The notes under the pieces: generated by a model | The model's input: only the letters and a program-made list of their open reading frames with translations | What the model was told of the DNA's origin: nothing | The model's database searches: none | From: Cyanophora paradoxa | Taxonomy: Eukaryota > Glaucocystophyceae > Cyanophorales > Cyanophoraceae | Assembly: GCA_004431415.1 (NCBI GenBank) | Contig: QPMI01000667.1 | Span: 32,031-96,030, forward strand | DNA: 64,000 nucleotides | Reading direction: 5' to 3' | Program-made: the position numbers and the translations under genes | Shown here: one piece after another, positions 56,441 through 64,000 of the stretch | Layout: every line of letters starts with the position of its first letter | Position numbering within the stretch: position 1 is the first letter of the stretch

Positions 56441-59400
56441 GTGTTCAACGAATTCGGACATTGTGTCGGATTCTGTATACTTGAACGAGTACCAACTGTG
56501 GACGACTCCCGACTTCATTTGGCCAGAGCCCAAGAATAAATGTGCGTATGTTTATGGCGTTGATCATCGCTTTTATCCTGATTTATATCAGGTGTTCTGA
56601 GAATTGGCAAGACACCCGATCGCCGCGATGATGCTGTGAATGTGGTGTTGATTGTATCAGACACTGTTTGTCGATATTTGCTGAAATCTCATCAAAAAGG
56701 TGAAATTCTTTAGATAATTGTTCGTATCTTGCTATACATGGGGTTTGACGTCATTTGTAGATATCCTGGAATTGGCCTACACTCCTGAACTTGACCCAAA
56801 ATTCAATCCATATCCTGTGTCCCACAGATGTGGATTCTTTGATGATCTGGTTACGAAATGGTGGAAGTTGAACAAGAATCCACAGTCAGATGACGACAAG
56901 AAGCCTCATGCAATCAAGAAGTGGGAAGAAGCACGGGACAGCTTATTTCGTGCAATTGTCAATCGCGAGAGAGACTGTGAAGAGAAAGCTGGTCGTCCTC
57001 GTTCTGTTGAATTCTCATATGATTTTTGCATCGATGACATCTTTGAAGATTTAACCATATACTCTCCATTGGGTACACTTAATTTTAGTAGTACGCTCGA
57101 ACAATACAAGATTTGATTTTTATGTCTTCCATGTGCAGCCCGGGCTTTATTCGGGTGGCGTCGTCCTGTGATGTTGACATGTGCAACGGAGACATGCCTT
57201 TTCCAGGTGCATCGAAAATGATGTTGTAATGATTTTCTTCTTTGCTGCTAATTTTTACCTGTTTTGAAGAGTCAACATCATGATGGAATTGCCATATCAT
57301 GTGTTGATCTACGAATGGAGCAAGCGTATGTTCATCAAGAAGGCGAATCTCTGTTGTGGGATATGAACCTTGAAGCACATGATAATTTTTCATCACAATT
57401 AAACATGGTGCATGTTTTGCTGTTTTCGGTTCGTATTGAAATGAAATGCCATCAGATGAAGGGCTTCGCTTGTCGGGTGTGTTCTGGAGAATCAAAAATA
57501 GAGTGGTTAAATACAGCTGGTCCCCTTCCTCCAGCTGTTGCGATTCGATTGGACTGCCGCACATGTGGATTTCAGCTAATGGAACTTCCTCGAAGACTCA
57601 TGGTTAGAACAAGTTGTATATACTGTTCTATATTCGTGCTTATATTTTGGCGCAGTTAATGGAAGATATCTTTGGAGCGATAAACGGGACATTGAGTACA
57701 ATCTTACAAATGCCATTTGTAATTTCCCGGAACATAGAGATTCGTACAGTGTCTTGTGCATAGGTTCTTGGTTGACGACTCCTGGTGTGTGGGTCTACGA
57801 TGATGTGCACTACAAGGGGAATCTGGTGTACTGTGGTGTCAATTTGGATGCAGTTGCTCTGGATTCTATTGATGGTTTCGACCTTCAACATGTCGAGTAC
57901 CTTGTCTTCACCCGAACCACCACTGAATACGACCATTGTTCAGGCAATTTGTCGAAATTGCCCAGAATCTTGGTCACACATGTTTCGTCCAAGTCGGTGC
58001 GATTGTTTTGTGAAGTTGCATCCTATTTGCTCAAACAATTGTGCACAGAGCTCTGAGGACGAACGGGAACCGGAGTGTGCACCAGACATTGCAGATCCAA
58101 CTCTAAGTCAGGTGGATCGCAAAGCTGCGAATACCATACAATGATGTGATATTCACGCTCGGGCAGAGCGCGAATGGCGATGAGGAGGAGGCACGCTACC
58201 CAGAAGATGACGTCAAAGATGATGTCGAGACTCGCATGCAGGTGGAGAACGTGATTCGAGAGGAAGACGCACATCGGCCCCAAGAATCGCTAGAGGAAGC
58301 AGGCCGTGTGGACGAGAGCAGTCGGCAGCAGCCCCTGTCGCAGGAGCAGGTGCGACGTGTTCAATAGTTTTCTGGGGGTGGAGCCGGGAAAATAGGGTGG
58401 TGATGGGGGAGAGGGGACATGGCTGCAGTGGTTTGTTTGACTTTTGACGCAGGAAGCGCCTGTGAACCGCAAGATTGAAGACTCTGGTGCTGTGGATGAG
58501 CTGGGGCAGGTGGCAGAGAGTTCAGGTCATTCACGCGTCGCTTCTGTCGGCCCTTCTGATGTGAACCATCTTGCCCAAGACCCGTTGTCGCCAGAGTGTG
58601 TGAACGAAGAAGAAACATATTTGAATGCTGGTATGTGTGATCGTCATCTTTAATTTGTTCTCCATACATCATGCTTACTCATTACAGATCTTGTCCTAGA
58701 CAATGGAAGAAAGATAATGCACCTTTCTTCAGTCATGTCATCGCTAGAACAAGAGAGTATGCACTATTTCAACTATCCAGAATTCTCGTTCTACTGTGTC
58801 AAGATGCAGAAATGCTTGGCCTACCTCCAGAAAGCACGTTCAGCACGGTTGAACAGCATGGGTTCTGATCTTCATTCAGAAGTGGATGCGACAGCTACTT
58901 TGTTTGCAGATGCTCTCGCCAAGGAGCTGGAGTTCAGCATCCCATCAATGATGGGCACTGTTGCTTCCTTTTACAGCCAGAATGAAGTCGATGCTGCTAT
59001 ACTCGAAGCCGAGTGTGTGAACAAGCGTATGGCAAAATGTGTGGAGCTTACTGCTGTGATGTACGAACTGGACCAGGCAATGGCCGAAGTGAAGAAATCG
59101 AGCTTCAGTGCATTTGCCACCTCAACAACGGTGTTCAACCAGTTGCAAACAAGGGACTACGTTGTGGCAGCACATATGGTGGTCGACAGCAGAAAGCTGG
59201 GCATGGAGTCATTGCGTCGAGCTCAACAGGTTTTGCAACAATGCCACCGTGTGGTGACAGAGCTCTCTACTTTCCCTGCCATCCCGTTGTTATCAACTGT
59301 GATAAGCACCCACAAGTCATATTTTGCAACAGTCGAAAAGAATGTACAGAATTTCGTCAGTCAAGCTCAATTTTGGTGGGCGAAGGTCAGTGGAGCAGTT

Positions 59401-60711
59401 ATTTCAGGGATTGAGGATGCATGTTCATGTCTACAAGATCAGTTTGATCCCCTGAGAATTCCTGTTTCCAGTGCAGGTATGCAATATTCAACATTCTCTT
59501 TGTCAAAATGTTGAATAAAAGACAGATGAAGCATCCATGAGATCAAGAGACAAAGATGTCATACTTTTCAAATATGGAGATAAACCGATGAATCTCGAGG
59601 TATGTCTCATTCAGTTCCAACATATTCGGTAATTAAAAAAAATCAGGTGATCTCTCGGCGGGATTGTCGATCAGTTGAACCAGATCGTTGGGTCACTGAT
59701 GCTATAATCGGGTTCTGGACCCAGTATGTTAACTCTTCCTTTGTGGTGATATATTATGTCTGACATACGGTATATGGAGACACTGTTCCCTAATGACAGT
59801 GTTCATGTTTTTGACACTAAGATGTACACGAAGCTGGTCAATGAGGTACGCATGTATTTTGCATCCGTGTAGAATCTATCAGATATTGCAACAACAGAAA
59901 GGCGTTACCGAATCTATGCTACGCTGGTTCAGAAAATGCGGAAATATACTGGACAAGAAGGCCGTGGGTGTCTTTATCAACATTCCAATCTGAGTATGTG
60001 TTTCACTGTTGTCAATTTCAATTAATCCCACTGCACAGTTCCCATTATGTGTTTTGCGTCATGCTCAACTTCCAGAATATCTCTCGTGATGTGGAAGACG
60101 CTTCCATGGAACCGTGCATTTTGTGCTGCGACTCTTTAAAAGGCGAATGCGATTGGGCCACGATTTGTCAAAATTTGAAACTGTACGACACATTTCCTTT
60201 TTCGAGATTTCGAATCTAATATGGGTCTCAGTGCTTGGTTCACACTGTGGAATGATACATCCATGTACTCAGACTTTCTGCGAACTGCAGTCGATCCTCT
60301 TCGTAAAATTGAGTATGTGGACGTACAGGTACATGCTTTCAGACTTCGAAAAATTACGAAATGCACGTTGAATGAAAGCAGATGTTACAACAGTCCAACT
60401 ATTCCGATTGCGGTCCTTTTTGTATGAAACTGAGTCAACTCCTTCGTAATAAGTTGGACATTTTCCAGCCTTCGCGCACATCGACTGGGCTTTGGCTGTC
60501 GGTATTTCTTTTTTGTACTATAATATGATTTCAACTGATATCAGACAGCTCGAAAATCAGTTTGCTGCATCAGATATCGATGCTGTCCGATCCGAATTGT
60601 CAACGGTCATTCGGGAAAAGGTACCAGTACTGTTTTATTAATGTCTTTCGTTGTTTCATATAATGTCCCATATGACACGCACCTTATCAGACAGCTATAT
60701 ATATCGAATCG
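56441..60711 (+). pseudogene. Gene B, 3' part with Ulp1/SENP-like (C48) protease domain, truncated
   Basis: The interrupted exon resumes at 56441 (SDIVSDSVYLNEYQLWTT) and ends at 56541. Later exons include VLRIGKTPDRRDDAVNVVLI, DILELAYTPELDPKFNPYPV, a Cys-pair stretch GFACRVCSGESKIEWLNTAG ending LDCRTCG, a Cys-rich stretch CRNCPESWSHMFRPSRCDCF, acidic spacers (58170-58620), and a long helical exon at 58690-59475 (MGTVASFYSQNEVDAAILEA). The C-terminal domain has SVEPDRWVTDAIIGFWTQ and SVHVFDTKMYTKLV, the Ulp1 substrate-side pattern, then FAHIDWALAV with the candidate catalytic His near 60477, followed by D. The exon that should carry the Gln-x5-Asp-Cys box is absent: at 60712 the sequence switches to a copy of the coiled-coil gene's last exon. 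Confidence 0.6.
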
Positions 60712-61057
60712 GCGGACTCGCAGCTCGCACCCATCTTCGCCGCCTACGGCTTCGCGATGCCCCCTCCCCGCCCCGCCCCCGCCCCGCCCAAGATCGCCCG
60801 CCCGCCCGGCGGGCCGGCCCCGCGCCCGCCGCCCCTTCCGGCATCCCCCGGGGCCCCGCAGAGCGGCGGGCGCCCCTCGGACCTCCCCCGCTCCGGCTCG
60901 GGACGGCTGAGCGTGAGTCGCCGCCGGGCTCGCCGCGCTCCGCGGGGGGCGCCGCCACGCCGCCCCTGCCCCCCATCCCCCCGATCCGCGCCGCAATGAC
61001 CGCGAGGTAGCTTCGGGGCCCGCTGCCCAGCGCGCCCCCACTGGATTGAATTCGAGC
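60712..61057 (+). repeat. Direct repeat, copy 2 (346-bp fragment of the coiled-coil gene's last exons)
   Basis: Matches 39305-39650 and 62951-63295. It starts after AATCGGCGGACTCGCAGCTC, a junction shared with copy 3 but not with copy 1 (GTGGACCCGCAGCTC), and stops abruptly after GGATTGAATTCGAGCG. The duplicated exon still ends ...IRAAMTAR stop but lacks the rest of its gene. Confidence 0.9.
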
Positions 61058-62945
61058 GAGATTCCAATAATACCCTCGCCGGGACAGCCGCTGGCCCCGT
61101 CGACGGACGCTGCGGACGTCGATGCGCCGGTGGAGAGTCCGTGGATTCTACATGGTGGAGAGTGCGCGCGATCGCTGGACTACGAGAAGGAGGGACGATC
61201 GGCACGGAGGCCGAATCTTCAAAAGCGGAGGGAGGAGAAGAAGACGGCGATCCCAACCGCGACCGCAGCGATGTGCTCGTCAGCAGCAGCACCGGGTGAT
61301 GCCCCGCGACCGGCCCTCGCCCTCGCGCGCTGGACCGCGTCGGACCGTCGGGTGATTCCCGTGCCGCCTGCAGCAGCCTTGGCAGCTGGGTGATTCCAGC
61401 GTAATCCGTGCGGCCTGATCGAGAGCTGGTGTTCTTTCCACGTCGATCAGCGCCATCGCGCATCGGAGGCCGGGTGATTCCGGCATGAGCCTCGGCTTGC
61501 GTACCTCAGCGACCCAGCACGCCGCGCTCCGCGCGCATGAGCAAGGGCGCCAAAGGCGAGCGCTGTCTGCGAGTGCTGCGCGTCCCGGGAGTCCGCCCAA
61601 CCAGACCGGCGCGCACTTGGCCGCGATCGCCCGGACCTGCGCATACGGACTGGAGGCGGCGATCAAGCTACATCTCCACGCTGAAGATACGCTCTCTCTC
61701 GTTCTTTCCGTCGCATTAGCAGCTCGCCCCCCCGAGAGTCGCTCTTAGAAGGGAACCATCTATGCGTGTCCCGCGACTCGGCTACCCATGCCAGTCGCCT
61801 TGAGAGTCTATGAGCCTTGAGAGTCTATCTTGCTTCCGACTGAGAGTCTGTCGCAACCGACTGGGAGTCCGGCCCCCGCGCCGTTCAGTCGTGACCCTTA
61901 TCGCTGTCCGATGGCCCACGGATGATGTATCCGATGCGGCGTTGCCCCTTCCAATCCCGGATGATGTATCCGATGAGTCGCATAGCCTGCCATGGCCCGT
62001 TGGAGCCCCGAAGAGAGTTGCCTCGCCGGTCCCGAGCTGCTAGCCTCCCGCCTGAGTGATGGCCCCTGCGGAAGGATGGCTCTGACCGATCCCTCTTGCT
62101 GTCTTGCTCAGATGCGGTCACTCGCAATCGAGGCTTCAAGATGACCAGACTTACCTTGCGTGCCGCGCGTCACACCCGTCTTTACGATGGCCGTGATTGC
62201 CCGAGCCGCCCCTCCCCGTCGCTGACGTGCTGTACCCCGACGTCGATGTCCCCCGGGCCCTGCCCCCTTGCATCCTTTGCCGTTCTCCATTCCTCTTTTG
62301 AGTCTTCCCATTTCCTTTCCCGTCGGGTGGTGGTTTTCTGCCTGGTCTCTTGCTGTGGGATGCAAGTGCCGGTGCCTCTCTGTATGGCCCCCAGGGTCCC
62401 ATCAGTGGCTTGGCCTCTTCAGACCTCACGCCTCGCTGCTGCCCTGGATAGCGGGTTCTTTCTCATCCCTGTCCTTTCTCGTGCAGTTTCGTAGTGGCTT
62501 CATCCTTACCAGTGAGGGAGATCCCCCCCGGGTAGCTTTCACCTTACCAGTGAGGGAGATCCCTGTACCCCTCGTTCCCTTGGCGTACCCCTCGATCTTT
62601 CGGACGGCCCTTGAGAGTTGTACCCCTTCTGGCCCTTGGTTCATTGCCAGGCCTAGGCGTTTTCCGTCCCGGCCCCGACCACGTGGGCGTAGTCGTTGCC
62701 GTTCCGATGTGGACCACGTGGACGTGGTCTTACCAGTGAGGGAGATGTTGCCAGCCTGGTTTCCACTGAGTCGAGCCGCTCGTACCATGTACCCCAGTCA
62801 GTAGTCTTGCTGTACCCTCCGGGACCGCACCACGGCTCCCAATACAGCCCCACCACCCCTCGGGGCAATCTCGCGTGTAGCGCACGGGCTGGGAGCACAG
62901 CTGGGCAGCCACAGCACAGCAGAGCGGGCCCAACAACACCAATAA
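61058..62945. other. Region with several short repeats, no gene recognised
   Basis: Plus and minus ORFs here have no recognisable features. Repeated words: GGGTGATTCC (61340-61485, three times), GAGAGTCTAT (61800-61850), CGGATGATGTATCCGATG (61918 and 61960), and TTACCAGTGAGGGAGATC (about 62506, 62543, 62731). This GC-intermediate stretch separates repeat copies 2 and 3. Confidence 0.45.
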
Positions 62946-63668
62946 TAAATCGGCGGACTCGCAGCTCGCACCCATCTTCGCCGCCTACGGCTTCGCGATG
63001 CCCCCTCCCCGCCCCGCCCCCGCCCCGCCCAAGATCGCCCGCCCGCCCGGCGGGCCGGCCCCGCGCCCGCCGCCCTTCCGGCATCCCCCGGGGCCCGCAG
63101 AGCGGCGGGCGCCCTCGGACCTCCCCCGCTCCGGCTCGGGACGGCTGAGCGTGAGTCGCCGCCGGGCTCGCCGCGCTCCGCGGGGGGCGCCGCCACGCCG
63201 CCCCTGCCCCCCATCCCCCCGATCCGCGCCGCAATGACCGCGAGGTAGCTTCGGGGCCCGCTGCCCAGCGCGCCCCCACTGGATTGAATTCGAGCGTTAC
63301 AGTTTGCACTTGTGTGTTCATAAATAGATATCGATGGTGCCTGTAGACGGTGGCGGCGCGTGCACGTGATGTGCTCCTCGTGCTTGAAGGGTATCGCTAG
63401 CGCTCCTGATCATGCCAAGAAGAGCGCGCCACGCGCCGCGCGTGCCCGGGCGCGTCTGGCCGGGCCGCCGGGCCGGGGTCGCGCGCGCTGGTGCTCGATG
63501 AAGACGCGACGTATGTTCGTTGCGATCCTCGAATCGGGTTAGTTGATTCGCCGCTGCCCGTGGCCGTCCGGATCCTTTCGATCGCAACTTCACCAGAGTT
63601 CTTGTTCGTCAGCTGATCAGTGAAGCTAGAAAGCTAGCTCAACGCTGCGCATTGCCGCCAGCGTCGCG

Positions 63669-63836
63669 CTAACGTCGCGCTGCGCCTCGCGCAGCGCGCT
63701 TTCCGGCAGGCTTCCTCCTCCTGAGCTTGAACCAGTACCAGGCGGCCAAGGGCGCGACGGCACCGAGCAGCACGAGGAGCACGTCAGTAAGCGCGGCCTG
63801 TGCAGATGTGACCAGCATCGCGAGAGTTGTGTACAT
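63669..63836 (-). CDS. Possible 55-residue membrane protein, second copy
   Basis: Sequence-identical counterpart of the ORF at 40019-40186 inside direct repeat copy 3: one membrane helix (VLLVLLGAVAPLAAWYWF) and a basic tail. Same caveats apply. Confidence 0.35.
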   Translation of the reverse strand: MYTTLAMLVTSAQAALTDVLLVLLGAVAPLAAWYWFKLRRRKPAGKRAARGAARR

Positions 63837-64000
63837 GTCGCGAACGCAGAGAAGCCGCGAAGCGGCGAACGAAGTGAGCTCTACCTGTGTCGGTTTTCAG
63901 AAGGGGTCGATTTTTTTCGCTAACAAAAACGGGTACAAGCTTCTGAAGAACTCAATGGAAAAGATACGTCAGCGCAGACTCGCCGTCACGGTAGTGTTTA
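63835..64000 (+). CDS. Gene A first exon, second copy (cut by window end)
   Basis: Repeats the first exon of gene A (MSRTQRSREAANEVSS ... GYKLLKNSMEKIRQRR). Whether the rest of gene A follows lies outside the window. Confidence 0.4.
   Translation, partial: MSRTQRSREAANEVSSTCVGFQKGSIFFANKNGYKLLKNSMEKIRQRRLAVTVVF

Larger units (their letters stand above)
62946..64000. repeat. Direct repeat, copy 3 (to window end)
   Basis: Corresponds to 39305-40346 at an offset of 23,650 and still matches at the last base of the window. It contains the last exon of the coiled-coil gene, the small membrane ORF and the first exon of gene A. Three C-runs are one base shorter than in copies 1 and 2 (near 63073, 63095 and 63112). 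Confidence 0.92.

Noticed and set aside
56441-60711. KDZ/Zisupton-type transposase assignment for gene B
   Set aside because: The Ulp1-like domain and Cys-pairs are suggestive, but I could not find the KDZ core motifs in any exon.

Overview
This window is nuclear DNA from a eukaryote, most likely a GC-rich unicellular alga. Almost every gene is broken by short introns of about 40-70 bases. Some introns begin with GC rather than GT. Proteins are plainly eukaryotic (eIF2D, NCS6/CTU1, Pkr1, ATG18/WIPI, ZFAND2-type AN1 finger, START domain). An RWP-RK transcription factor, a receiver-domain protein, and acetylornithine aminotransferase and Met-tRNA formyltransferase with organelle-type leaders fit a photosynthetic protist. 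The lineage cannot be fixed from the window; haptophyte, pelagophyte or green alga are all possible.

Layout. From 1 to 39.6 kb is an ordinary, compact, GC-rich gene region: TPR protein (partial), CCCH finger plus 3'-5' exonuclease protein, eIF2D, a membrane protein, CTU1/NCS6, a receiver-domain protein, an RWP-RK factor, MTFMT, a START protein, PKR1, acetylornithine aminotransferase, a TFIIS-related protein with a long Pro-Arg-Gly repeat, a small SAM-domain protein, a ZFAND2-like protein, ATG18/WIPI, a TMEM254-like protein and a large coiled-coil protein. Many genes are divergent pairs sharing 80-310 bases. The tasks are housekeeping: translation initiation, tRNA modification, transcription, proteostasis, autophagy and arginine synthesis. 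No operon-like logic is expected.

From about 40.2 to 60.7 kb the DNA changes character. It is AT-richer, with AT-rich GT-AG introns and two plus-strand genes without recognised full-length homologues: gene A (40.2-42.0 kb) and gene B (about 43.7-60.7 kb). The C-terminal part of gene B looks like an Ulp1/SENP-type (C48) cysteine protease. Gene B is interrupted at 46,674 by a 9.76-kb inverted-repeat element (46,675-56,435). The element has matching ends, 107-bp subterminal satellites, long near-identical inverted arms carrying a 39-bp minisatellite, and two 540-bp direct repeats at its centre. Five bases (GTGTC) are duplicated at the insertion site. Removing the element together with one GTGTC restores an open frame that matches the splice phase of the three upstream exons. 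I consider this the most important feature of the window.

From 60.7 kb on, the last exon of the coiled-coil gene reappears, first as a 346-bp fragment that cuts off gene B before its catalytic cysteine exon, then from 62.95 kb to the window end as a second copy of the 39.3-40.35 kb interval. A 23.65-kb unit therefore appears to begin repeating, but its far end lies outside the window. Repeat copies differ mainly in homopolymer length, so single-base frame breaks here must be treated as possible assembly errors.
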